A DNA stretch of 64,000 nucleotides from Streptomyces rubradiris (lineage in GTDB: Bacteria; Actinomycetota; Actinomycetes; Streptomycetales; Streptomycetaceae), in the NCBI RefSeq assembly GCF_016860525.1, contig NZ_BNEA01000015.1, positions 5,744,968-5,808,967 on the forward strand, given 5' to 3'. Numbering within the stretch: the stretch's first letter is position 1; each line of letters opens with the position of its first letter. This document shows positions 53,441-63,200 of this stretch, in pieces. A program made the position numbers and the translations under genes. The notes under the pieces were generated by a model that did not search any database, was not told where the DNA came from, and saw nothing but the letters and a program-made list of their open reading frames with translations.

Positions 53441-53562
53441 CGCTTACATCGCTGTTACGTTCCCTGTCGCCCGGCCGCGGCAACGGCGCAGTCGGCAAGT
53501 CGCAAGGGGCGGACCTGCACCGCCCCCTGTACCACTCGGGCTTTAACCCTCAAGGAGAACTC

Positions 53563-54837
53563 ATGCGGCGTGGCATAGCGGCCTCCGCGCTGGCGGCGTC
53601 CCTCGCCCTGACGGCGACGGCGTGCGGCGGCGGTGACGGCGACAGCGGGAAGTCGGACGGCCCGGTCACCATCACCTGGTGGGACACCTCCAACGCCACC
53701 AACGAGGCCCCGGCCTACCGGGCCCTGGTCGAGCAGTTCGAGGCCGCGCACAAGGACATCAAGGTCAAGTACGTCAACGTGCCCTTCGACCAGGCGCAGA
53801 ACAAGTTCGACACCGCGGCCGGCGCCACCGGCGCCCCGGACGTGCTGCGCTCCGAGGTCGGCTGGACCCCGGCCTTCGCCAAGAAGGGCTTCTTCCTGCC
53901 GCTGGACGGCACCGAGGCCCTCGCCGACCAGGCGAAGTTCCAGCCGAGCCTGATCAAGCAGGCCCAGTACGAGGGCAAGACCTACGGCGTCCCGCTGGTC
54001 ACCGACACCCTCGCGCTGGTCTACAACAAGGCCCTGTTCCAGAAGGCCGGCCTCACCGAGGCCCCGGGGACCTGGGACGAGCTGAAGGCCGCCGCCGCGA
54101 AGATCAAGGACAAGACCGGGGCCGACGGCTACTGGGGCTCCGTCCAGGCCTACTACGCCCAGCCCTTCCTCTACGGCGAGGGCACCGACACCGTCGACGC
54201 CGCCGCCAAGAAGATCACCGTGACCTCGGCCGCCGCCAAGAAGGGCTACGGCACCTGGCAGAGCCTGTTCTCCGGCAAGGGCCTGCACAAGGCCGACACC
54301 ACCGCCGACGCCTACGCCCACATCCAGGACGCGTTCGTCAACGGCAAGGTCGCCGCGATCATCCAGGGCCCCTGGGAGATCACGAACTTCTACAAGGGCA
54401 GCGCCTTCAAGGACAAGAAGAACCTGGGCATCGCCACCGTCCCGGCCGGCTCCACCGGCAAGGCGGGCGCCCCGACCGGCGGCCACAACCTGTCGGTGTA
54501 CGCCGGCTCGGACAAGGCCCACCAGGCGGCGGCCCTGAAGTTCGTGAACTTCATGACCTCCGCCCAGGCGCAGGAGACCATCGCCCTGAAGAACTCCACC
54601 CTGCCCACCCGCTCCGACGCCTACACCGCGCAGGTCAAGGCCGACCCGGGCATCGCCGGCTACCAGGGCGTCCTGGCCGCCGCCCAGCCCCGCCCGGCAC
54701 TGCCCGAGTACAGCTCCCTGTGGGTCCCGCTCGACACCGAGCTGGCCAAGGTCGCCGGCGGCAAGGAGTCGCTGGACAAGGGCCTGGGCAACGCCGAACT
54801 GGCCATCTCCGAGCTGCTGGACGGCTTCGGCAAGTGA
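53563..54837 (+). CDS. malE: Maltose/maltodextrin-binding lipoprotein
   Basis: 424 residues from ATG at 53563 with AAGGAG. A lipoprotein signal ends TATAC at the lipobox cysteine. Family 1 solute-binding blocks: ITWWDTSNATNEAPAYRALV, VDTLALVYNKALF-like VTDTLALVYNKALFQKAG, and AAIIQGPWEITNFYK. It hands maltose and longer dextrins to MalFG. The ATPase is not in the operon; the shared MsiK protein elsewhere does this in Streptomyces. Confidence 0.95.
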   Translation: MRRGIAASALAASLALTATACGGGDGDSGKSDGPVTITWWDTSNATNEAPAYRALVEQFEAAHKDIKVKYVNVPFDQAQNKFDTAAGATGAPDVLRSEVGWTPAFAKKGFFLPLDGTEALADQAKFQPSLIKQAQYEGKTYGVPLVTDTLALVYNKALFQKAGLTEAPGTWDELKAAAAKIKDKTGADGYWGSVQAYYAQPFLYGEGTDTVDAAAKKITVTSAAAKKGYGTWQSLFSGKGLHKADTTADAYAHIQDAFVNGKVAAIIQGPWEITNFYKGSAFKDKKNLGIATVPAGSTGKAGAPTGGHNLSVYAGSDKAHQAAALKFVNFMTSAQAQETIALKNSTLPTRSDAYTAQVKADPGIAGYQGVLAAAQPRPALPEYSSLWVPLDTELAKVAGGKESLDKGLGNAELAISELLDGFGK

Positions 54838-54940
54838 GCCCGGGTGGCCGTCGGCCGCTCCCGCCGCGCGCGGGGGAGGAGACCGGCGGCCACCGCCCTG
54901 TGCCCGGCCCGCCCCCCTGATCCAATGAAGGTGTCGAACC

Positions 54941-55945
54941 ATGACAGTCGCCATCGACCGCGCCACCGGCAAGCGCCGCGGTGACCGCGCGCCTCGTCCC
55001 GGGCTGGGGCAGCGCGTCAAGAACGGCCTCCAGAAGTACTGGTACGCCTACGCGATGATCGCCCCGGTGGTCATCGTGCTCGGCGTCCTCGTCGGCTACC
55101 CGCTGGCCCGCGGCTTCTACCTCACCCTCACCGACGCCAACAGCCTCAACTCGGCGCGGACGATCGGCGTCAACCACATCGACGCCACCTACGAGTTCAT
55201 CGGCCTGGACAACTACCAGGACATCCTGTTCGGCCCGACGGCCTACGACCGGTTCTGGTCGCACTTCCTGTGGACCGTCTTCTGGACGGCCGCCTGCGTC
55301 GCCCTGCACTACGCCCTCGGGCTCGGCCTCGCGCTCATGCTGCACCAGAAGCTGCGCGGCCGCACCGTCTACCGGCTGCTGCTCGTCCTGCCCTGGGCCG
55401 TGCCGACCTTCGTCACCGTCTTCTCCTGGCGGATCATGCTCGCCGACTCCGGCGCGCTCAACCAGCTCCTCGGCGCCCTCCACCTGCCCCAGCCGGCCTG
55501 GCTGGAGGACACCTTCTGGCAGCGGTTCGCCGCGATCATGGTGAACACCTGGTGCGGTGTGCCGTTCATGATGCTCTCGCTGCTCGGCGGGCTGCAGTCC
55601 ATCGACTCCACGCTCTACGAGGCCGCCGAGATGGACGGCGCGAGCGCCTGGCAGCGCTTCCGCCACGTCACCTTGCCCGGACTGCGCGCGGTCAGCTCCA
55701 CCGTGGTCCTGCTCGGCGTCATCTGGACCTTCAACCAGTTCGTCATCATCTTCCTGCTGTTCGGCAAGAACTCCGCCCCGGACGCCCAGATCCTCGTCAC
55801 CTGGGCCTACCAGCTGGGCTTCGGCCAGCAGCCGCGCGACTTCGCCCAGTCCGCCGCCTACGGCGTGCTGCTGCTGTCGATCCTCACCGTCTTCACCTCC
55901 TTCTACTTCCGCTGGCTGAAGCGCAATGACCAACTCGCCGTCTGA
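54941..55945 (+). CDS. malF: Maltose ABC permease MalF
   Basis: 334 residues, six helices, with the EAA loop EAAEMDGASAWQRFRHVTLP near residue 226 that contacts the ATPase. It starts 103 bases after malE. Residues 1-30 are a charged cytoplasmic tail. Its extracellular insert at about 65-95 (NSLNSARTIGVNHIDATYEF) is shorter than in E. coli MalF. Confidence 0.94.
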   Translation: MTVAIDRATGKRRGDRAPRPGLGQRVKNGLQKYWYAYAMIAPVVIVLGVLVGYPLARGFYLTLTDANSLNSARTIGVNHIDATYEFIGLDNYQDILFGPTAYDRFWSHFLWTVFWTAACVALHYALGLGLALMLHQKLRGRTVYRLLLVLPWAVPTFVTVFSWRIMLADSGALNQLLGALHLPQPAWLEDTFWQRFAAIMVNTWCGVPFMMLSLLGGLQSIDSTLYEAAEMDGASAWQRFRHVTLPGLRAVSSTVVLLGVIWTFNQFVIIFLLFGKNSAPDAQILVTWAYQLGFGQQPRDFAQSAAYGVLLLSILTVFTSFYFRWLKRNDQLAV

Positions 55946-55964
55946 CGCCGCAGGAGCCGCCGCC

Positions 55965-56870
55965 ATGAGCACCACGACCCTGGACACCACGAAGACCGCG
56001 CCGGCCCCCGCCGCCGTACCCGTCCGCCGCACCCGCCGGCGCGGCGAGCGCGGACCGCTCGGCACCGCCCTGCTGCACGGCGGCCTCGCCCTGGCCAGCC
56101 TGATCGCCCTCGCCCCGGTGGCCTGGCTGTGCTACCTGTCCCTCGGCCCGGACAAGGACGACTACCTCCACCCGGGCGGCATCGCGGGCAAGCTGACCTT
56201 CTCCAACTACAGCTTCGTGCTCCAGCACACCGGCTTCCTCGACTGGTTCAAGTCGACGCTGATCGTGGCCCTCGGCACCACCGTGATCGGTGTCCTCGTC
56301 GCCGCCACCACCGGCTACGCGGTCTCCCGGATGCGCTTTCCCGGCTACAAGCAGCTGATGTGGGTCCTGCTGCTCACCCAGGCCTTCCCGATCGCCATCC
56401 TGATCGTGCCGATGTACGAGATCTTCAGCGAGCTCGGCCTCATCGACACCTACTGGGCGCTGATCGCCATCAACTGCTCCACCGCCGTGCCGTACAGCGC
56501 CTGGCTGCTGAAGGGCTACTTCGACACCATCCCGTTCGAGATCGACGAGGCCGGGCGGGTGGACGGGCTCAGCCCCTTCGGCACCTTCTTCCGGCTGATC
56601 CTGCCGCTGGCCCGCCCGGGGCTGGCCGTCGCCGCGTTCTACACCTTCATCACCGCCGTCGGCGAGGTCGCCTTCGCGACGACCTTCCTGCTGGACGACT
56701 CCAAGTACACCTTCGCCGTCGGCCTGCAGACCTTCGTCAGCGAGCACGACGCCCAGTGGAACTACATGGCCGCCACCGCGGTGCTGATCGCGATACCGGT
56801 GACGGTGTTCTTCTACCTCGTGCAGAAGAACCTGGTCACCGGCCTCACCGCCGGCGGCACCAAGGGCTGA
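55965..56870 (+). CDS. malG: Maltose ABC permease MalG
   Basis: 301 residues from ATG at 55965 with CAGGAG; an in-frame ATG at 55926 overlaps malF and has no site. Six helices; EAA loop FEIDEAGRVDGLSPFGTFFR near residue 195. Forms the transmembrane dimer with MalF. Confidence 0.94.
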   Translation: MSTTTLDTTKTAPAPAAVPVRRTRRRGERGPLGTALLHGGLALASLIALAPVAWLCYLSLGPDKDDYLHPGGIAGKLTFSNYSFVLQHTGFLDWFKSTLIVALGTTVIGVLVAATTGYAVSRMRFPGYKQLMWVLLLTQAFPIAILIVPMYEIFSELGLIDTYWALIAINCSTAVPYSAWLLKGYFDTIPFEIDEAGRVDGLSPFGTFFRLILPLARPGLAVAAFYTFITAVGEVAFATTFLLDDSKYTFAVGLQTFVSEHDAQWNYMAATAVLIAIPVTVFFYLVQKNLVTGLTAGGTKG

Positions 56871-56989
56871 CGCCCGCACCGGCCGGGCGGGCCGCGGTGG
56901 CCCAACCGACCCCGCCGCCACCGCGGCCCGCCTCGTACTCCGGCCATCAACGACCGCCCACCATGCACCAGTTACGTATCAAGGACGCC

Positions 56990-58675
56990 ATGAGCCAGCA
57001 GCACTCCGCCGCACCGGCCCGCCACTCCAGCGCCGTCACCGTCGCCGACCGCCGCGACTGGTGGCGGGACGCGGTCATCTACCAGGTCTACCCGCGCAGC
57101 TTCGCCGACGGCAACGGCGACGGCATGGGCGACCTGGAGGGCGTACGCTCCCGCCTGCCGTACCTGCGCGACCTCGGCGTGGACGCGGTGTGGCTCAGCC
57201 CCTTCTACGCCTCCCCGCAGGCCGACGCCGGCTACGACGTCGCCGACTACCGCGCCGTCGACCCGATGTTCGGCTCCCTGCTGGACGCCGACGCGCTGAT
57301 CCGCGACGCCCACGCGCACGGCCTGCGCGTCATCGTGGACCTGGTCCCCAACCACTCCTCCGACCGGCACGAGTGGTTCAAGCGCGCCCTCGCCGAGGGT
57401 CCCGGCTCCCCGCTGCGCGAGCGCTACCACTTCCGCCCCGGCAAGGGAGACAACGGCGAACTGCCGCCCAACGACTGGGAGTCCATCTTCGGCGGACCGG
57501 CCTGGACCCGGGTGACCGAGCCGGACGGCACCCCCGGCGAGTGGTACCTGCACCTGTTCGCCCCCGAGCAGCCCGACTTCAACTGGGAACACCCGGCCGT
57601 CGGCGACGAGTTCCGCTCGATCCTGCGCTTCTGGCTGGACATGGGCGTGGACGGCTTCCGCATCGACGTCGCCCACGGCCTGGTCAAGGCGGCGGGCCTG
57701 CCCGACCTCGGCACTCACGACCAGGTCAAGCTGCTGGGCAATGACGTCATGCCGTTCTTCGACCAGGACGGCGTGCACGCCATCTACCGCCAGTGGCGCC
57801 GCATCCTCGACGAGTACTCGGGTGACCGCATCTTCGTGGCCGAGGCGTGGACCCCGACCGTCGAGCGCACCGCGAACTACGTGCGCCCCGACGAACTCCA
57901 CCAGGCGTTCAACTTCCAGTACCTGGGCACGGCCTGGGACGCCGAGGAGCTGCGCACGGTCATCGACCGCACCCTGGACGCGATGCGCCCCGTCGGCGCC
58001 CCCGCCACCTGGGTGCTGTCCAACCACGACGTCACCCGGCACGCCACCCGCTTCGCCAACCCGCCCGGCCTCGGCACCCAGATCCGCACGGCCGGCGACC
58101 GCGAGCTGGGCCTGCGCCGGGCCCGCGCCGCCACCCTGCTGATGCTCGCCCTGCCCGGCTCGGCCTACCTCTACCAGGGCGAGGAACTGGGCCTGCCGGA
58201 CGTCGTGGACCTGCCCGACGAGGTCCGCCAGGACCCGGCGTACTTCCGCGGCGCGGGCCAGGACGGCTTCCGCGACGGCTGCCGGGTGCCGATCCCGTGG
58301 ACCCGTACGGGCTCCTCCTACGGCTTCGGCGACGGCGGAAGCTGGCTGCCCCAGCCGCCGGCCTGGGCCGAGCTGAGCGTGGAGGCGCAGACCGGGACCC
58401 CCGGCTCCACGCTGGAGCTGTACCGGTCGGCGCTGCGGGTCCGCCGGGAGCGGCCGGACCTGGGCGCGGGCGAGTCGGTGGAGTGGCTGCGCGCGCCGGA
58501 GGGCGTCCTGGCCTTCCGGCGGGGCGACTTCGTGTGCGTGGCCAACACCACCGGCGAGTCCGTGACGATGCCGTCCCACGGCCGGGTGCTGCTCGCCAGC
58601 GGCGAGGTCACCGAGGCGGACGGCGAGACGAAGGTGCCCGCCGACACCACGGTCTGGTGGTCCGCGGAGCGCTGA
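56990..58675 (+). CDS. aglA: Intracellular alpha-glucosidase, GH13
   Basis: 561 residues from ATG at 56990 (AGGA before it). GH13 regions: [46 protein letters not shown] (nucleophile Asp226), IFVAEAW (acid Glu285) and LSNHDVTRH (Asp347). The GDG..D calcium-like N-terminal loop is typical of oligo-1,6/alpha-glucosidases. No signal peptide: it acts on imported maltodextrins. Ends with a strong terminator. Confidence 0.94.
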   Translation: MSQQHSAAPARHSSAVTVADRRDWWRDAVIYQVYPRSFADGNGDGMGDLEGVRSRLPYLRDLGVDAVWLSPFYASPQADAGYDVADYRAVDPMFGSLLDADALIRDAHAHGLRVIVDLVPNHSSDRHEWFKRALAEGPGSPLRERYHFRPGKGDNGELPPNDWESIFGGPAWTRVTEPDGTPGEWYLHLFAPEQPDFNWEHPAVGDEFRSILRFWLDMGVDGFRIDVAHGLVKAAGLPDLGTHDQVKLLGNDVMPFFDQDGVHAIYRQWRRILDEYSGDRIFVAEAWTPTVERTANYVRPDELHQAFNFQYLGTAWDAEELRTVIDRTLDAMRPVGAPATWVLSNHDVTRHATRFANPPGLGTQIRTAGDRELGLRRARAATLLMLALPGSAYLYQGEELGLPDVVDLPDEVRQDPAYFRGAGQDGFRDGCRVPIPWTRTGSSYGFGDGGSWLPQPPAWAELSVEAQTGTPGSTLELYRSALRVRRERPDLGAGESVEWLRAPEGVLAFRRGDFVCVANTTGESVTMPSHGRVLLASGEVTEADGETKVPADTTVWWSAER

Positions 58676-58738
58676 CGCCCGCACCGGAGCGGCCCCCTGA
58701 CGCTCCGTCGGAGAACTTTCCCGCATCACCTTCACTCC

Positions 58739-58765
58739 GGCCCGCTGCCTTCCGGGCAGCGGGCC
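58739..58765 (+). terminator. Terminator between aglA and aml
   Basis: GGCCCGCTGCC (58739-58749) and GGCAGCGGGCC (58755-58765) form an exact 11-pair stem with loop TTCCG, followed by TTTAC. It ends the malEFG-aglA transcript, so aml needs its own promoter. Confidence 0.9.
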
Positions 58766-58789
58766 TTTACCATCTGCGTCACCGCAAGC

Positions 58790-58809
58790 TTGCTGAAAAG
58801 TTTCAGCAA
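58790..58809. promoter_or_regulatory. Palindromic operator in the aml promoter
   Basis: TTGCTGAAA and TTTCAGCAA flank a central AG in a perfect 9-2-9 dyad, 46 bases before the aml start. TTGC resembles the MalR half-site, so MalR is the probable binder. Confidence 0.7.
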
Positions 58810-58855
58810 ACCGCTTCAGCGGCCCCCACCCCCTTCACCGTCGAAGGAACCCCAC

Positions 58856-60232
58856 ATGGCACGCAGCGCACTCCCCACGGCGGTCGCCCTCACCGCCGCC
58901 GCCCTGATGGGCATGACCCCGACTACCGCAGAGGCCGCCCCGCCCGGCACCAAGGACGTCACCGCCGTCCTCTTCGAGTGGAACTACGACTCCGTGGCCA
59001 GGGAGTGCACCACCGCCCTCGGCCCCGCCGGCTACGGATACGTCCAGGTCTCCCCGCCCGCCGAGCACATACAGGGCGCCCAGTGGTGGACGTCGTACCA
59101 GCCGGTGTCGTACAAGATCGCCGGCCGGCTCGGCGACCGCACGGCGTTCCGGAACATGGTGGACACCTGCCACGCGGCCGGGGTGAAGGTCGTCGCCGAC
59201 GCCGTCGTCAACCACATGTCGGCCGGCTCGGGCACCGGCACCGGCGGCTCGTCGTACACCAAGTACGCCTACCCGGGCCTGTACTCGTCCTACGACTTCG
59301 ACGACTGCACCGCCCAGATCTCGGACTACTCCGACCGCTGGAACGTCCAGCACTGCGAACTCCTCGGCCTGGCCGACCTGGACACCGGCGAGGAGTACGT
59401 CCGCAAGGCGATCGCCGGTTATCTGAACGACCTGCTGAGCCTGGGCGTGGACGGCTTCCGGATCGACGGGGCCAAGCACATACCGGCCGCGGACCTGGCG
59501 GACATCAAGAGCCGGCTGACCAACCCGTCGGTCCACTGGAAGCAGGAGGTCATCCACGGCGCGGGCGAGGCCGTCCAGCCCTCCGAGTACACCGGCAACG
59601 GAGACGTCCAGGAGTTCCGCTACGCCTACGACCTCAAGCGGGTCTTCACCGCCGAGAAGCTGGCGTACCTGAAGAACTACGGCGAGGGCTGGGGCTACCT
59701 GAGCGGCTCGGCCGCGGGCGTCTTCGTGGACAACCACGACACCGAGCGCAACGGCAGCACGCTCTCCTACAAGAGCGGCGCGAACTACACCCTGGCCAAC
59801 GTCTTCATGCTGGCCTGGCCGTACGGCGCCCCCGACGTCAACTCCGGCTACGAGTGGTCGGACGCCGACGCCGGCCCGCCGAACGGCGGCCGGGTGGACG
59901 CCTGTTGGCAAAGCGGCTGGAAGTGCCAGCATGCCTGGCCGGAGATCAAGTCCATGGTCGCCTTCCGCAACGCGACCCGGGGCCAGGCGGTCACGAACTG
60001 GTGGGACAACGGCAACGACTGGGTCGCCTTCGGCCGGGGCGCCAAGGGATACGTGGCCATCAACCACGAGCCGGGCAGCATGACCCGCACCTACCAGACC
60101 TCCCTGCCCGCCGGGACCTACTGCGACGTGCAGGGCAACAGGCCGGTGACGGTGAATGCCGGCGGTCAGTTCACCGCCACCCTGGCCCCCGACACCGCCC
60201 TGGCGCTGTACGCCGGCAAGCCGGACTGCTGA
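58856..60232 (+). CDS. aml: Secreted alpha-amylase, GH13
   Basis: 458 residues from ATG at 58856 with GAAGGAAC. Signal peptide [19 protein letters not shown] then TTAEAA. GH13 blocks: [23 protein letters not shown] (Asp204), IHGAGEAVQ (Glu238) and [10 protein letters not shown] (Asp295). It ends at the catalytic barrel and C-domain without the raw-starch-binding domain of many Streptomyces amylases. It cuts internal alpha-1,4 bonds of starch. pulA starts 11 bases later, so they are cotranscribed. Confidence 0.94.
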   Translation: MARSALPTAVALTAAALMGMTPTTAEAAPPGTKDVTAVLFEWNYDSVARECTTALGPAGYGYVQVSPPAEHIQGAQWWTSYQPVSYKIAGRLGDRTAFRNMVDTCHAAGVKVVADAVVNHMSAGSGTGTGGSSYTKYAYPGLYSSYDFDDCTAQISDYSDRWNVQHCELLGLADLDTGEEYVRKAIAGYLNDLLSLGVDGFRIDGAKHIPAADLADIKSRLTNPSVHWKQEVIHGAGEAVQPSEYTGNGDVQEFRYAYDLKRVFTAEKLAYLKNYGEGWGYLSGSAAGVFVDNHDTERNGSTLSYKSGANYTLANVFMLAWPYGAPDVNSGYEWSDADAGPPNGGRVDACWQSGWKCQHAWPEIKSMVAFRNATRGQAVTNWWDNGNDWVAFGRGAKGYVAINHEPGSMTRTYQTSLPAGTYCDVQGNRPVTVNAGGQFTATLAPDTALALYAGKPDC

Positions 60233-60243
60233 GGAGCCACCCA

Positions 60244-63200
60244 GTGACACCACGATGGCCGGCGCCGCCCAGGCGCCGTACCCGGCGGCGCGCCGGTGCC
60301 GCGGCCGTCAGCGCCGCGGCCCTCGCCGCCACGCTGCTGTCGCCCCTGGCCGCCCACGCGGCCGGCCCGCCCGCGCCTCCCTCGGACGCGAAGCTGGCCG
60401 CCGCACCCGCCCGGCACGACGCCACCCGCGAGCAGTTCTACTTCGTCCTGCCGGACCGCTTCGCCAACGGTGACCCGTCCAACGACCGCGGTGGTCTGAC
60501 CGGTTCGCGGCTGCGCACCGGCTACGACCCCACGGACAAGGGCTTCTACCAGGGCGGCGACCTCAAGGGCCTGACGCAGCGGCTGGACTACATCAAGGGG
60601 CTCGGCACCACGGCCATCTGGCTGGCGCCGATCTTCAAGAACCGCCCCGTGCAGGGCACCGGAAGCAACGCTTCGGCGGGCTACCACGGGTACTGGATCA
60701 CCGACTTCACCCAGGTCGACCCCCACTTCGGCACCGACCAGGACCTGAAGAACCTCATCTCCAAGGCCCACGCCAAGGGCATGAAGGTCTTCTTCGACGT
60801 CATCACAACCACACCGCCGACGTCGTCGACTACGACGAGAAGACCTACGACTACCTCTCCAAGGGCGCCTTCCCCTACCTCACCGAGGACGGCCGCCCCT
60901 TCGACGACGCCGACCACGCCGACGGCACGGGGAAGTTCCCGCCCGTCGGCACCGGCTCCTTTCCCCACACCCCGAGGGCGACCAGCCAGGCCAAGGTCCC
61001 GGCCTGGCTCAACGACCCGGCGATGTACCACAACCGGGGCGACTCCACGTACACCGGCGAGTCCACCACCTACGGCGACTTCTCCGGCCTGGACGACCTG
61101 TGGACCGAGCGCCCCGAGGTCGTCCGCGGGATGGAGCGGATCTACCAGCGCTGGGTGCGGGACTTCGCCGTCGACGGCTTCCGGATCGACACCGTCAAGC
61201 ACGTGAACATGGAGTTCTGGACCCAGTGGGCCACCGCGCTGGACCGCTACGCGGCCGAGCGCGGCCGGAAGGACTTCTTCATGTTCGGCGAGGTCTACTC
61301 CGCCGACCCCGCCGTCACCGCCCCGTACGTCACCCGGGGCCGGCTCGACGCCACCCTCGACTTCCCCTTCCAGGACGCGGCCCGCGCCTACGCCTCCCAG
61401 GGCGGCAGCGCCCGGAAGCTGGCGGCCGTCTTCGGCGCCGACCACAAGTACACGACTGACAAGGCCAACGCCTACGAACAGGTCACCTTCCTCGGCAACC
61501 ACGACATGGGCCGCATCGGAACCTTCCTGAAGCAGGACAACCCGAACGCGACCGACGCCGAGATCCTGGCCAAGGACCGGCTCGCCAACGAGCTGATGTT
61601 CCTCAGCCGGGGCAACCCGGTCGTCTACTACGGCGACGAGCAGGGCTTCACCGGCTCCGGCGGCGACAAGGACGCCCGCCAGACCATGTTCGCCTCCAAG
61701 GTCGCCGACTACCTGGACGACGACGAGATCGGCACCGACCGCACCCACGCGAGCGCCGCCTACGACACCGGCGCCCCGCTGTACCGGCGGATCGCGGACC
61801 TGGCCCGGCTCCGCAAGGCCGAGCCGGCCCTGACGGACGGGGTGCAGACCGAGCGGTACGCGGCCGACGGCCCCGGGATCTACGCCTTCACCCGCACCGA
61901 CGCCGCGTCCGGCCAGGAGTACGTCGTGGCCTTCAACAACGCCGGCTCGGAGCGGACGGCGACCTTCGCGACCGGGTCGCCGGACATGACGTACCGGGGG
62001 ATCCACGGCGCCACCGGCCCGGTGCGCTCCGACGGCGACCGGCGGCTCACCGTCACCGTCCCGGCCGGGTCCGCCGTCGTCTACAAGGCGGCCGGAAAGC
62101 TCGCCGAGCCCACCGCCGAGCCCACGATCACCCTGACCGCCCCGGCCGCCGGAGCCACCGGAACGGTCGACCTCAGGGCCGACGTCGATGGGGGACAGCT
62201 CAACCGGGTCGTCTTCGCCGCCCAGGTCGGCAACGGGAAGTGGCGGACGCTCGGCTCCGCCGACCACGCCCCCTACCAGGTCACCCAGACCCTCGGCACC
62301 GACGTGCCCGCCGGGACCGCCCTGCGCTACAAGGCCGTCGTCATCGACTCGGCCGGGCACACCGCGAGCGCCACGGCGAGCAGCACCACCGGCACCCCGC
62401 CCGCGCCCGAGGTCCCCAGGGCCTCCTCCCGGGACTACGCGATCGTGCACTACAAGCGCCCCGACGGCGACTACGACGGCTGGGGCCTGTACGCCTGGGG
62501 CGACCTGGCCGACGGCGAGGCCACCACCTGGCCGGCCGGCCACCCCTTCATCGGCCGGGACGCTACGGCGCCTTCGCCTACGTCAAGCTCCGGCCGGGCG
62601 CCTCGAACGTCGGGTTCCTGGTCGTCGACAAGGACGGGAACAAGGACATCTCCGCCGACCGGTTCATCGACGTCACCCGCACCGGCGAGGTGTGGATCGA
62701 ACAGGGCGAGGCCGACGTGCGCACCGAGCGGCCGGACCACCCCGCCCAGGACCCGGCCAAGGCCGTCCTGCACTACCACCGCGCCGACGGGGACTACGAC
62801 GGCTGGGGCCTGCACGTCTGGACGGGCGCCGCGCACCCCACCGACTGGTCGCGGCCGCTGGAGCCGGTGAAGACTGATGCCTATGGCGCGGTCTTCGAGG
62901 TGCCCCTCACCGCGGGTGCCACCAGTCTCGGCTACATCATCCACAAGGGCGACGAGAAGGACCTCCCGGCCGACCGGAGCCTTGACCTCACGGCCGACGG
63001 CCACGAGGTGTGGCTGGTGAGCGGCCAGGAGAAGCACCTGCTGCCGCAGCCGGCCGGCACCGCCGCCGCGCTCGACCTCACCACCGCCGAGGCGGTGTGG
63101 ATCGACCGGGACACCGTCGCCTGGAACGGCGTGGCGGGTGCCGCCTCCACCCAGTTGCTGTACTCCCTCGACGGCTCCCTGACCGTCCGGGACGGGACCC

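Noticed and set aside
55926..55964. ATG at 55926 as the malG start
   Set aside because: It overlaps malF by 20 bases and has no ribosome site; ATG at 55965 follows CAGGAG.
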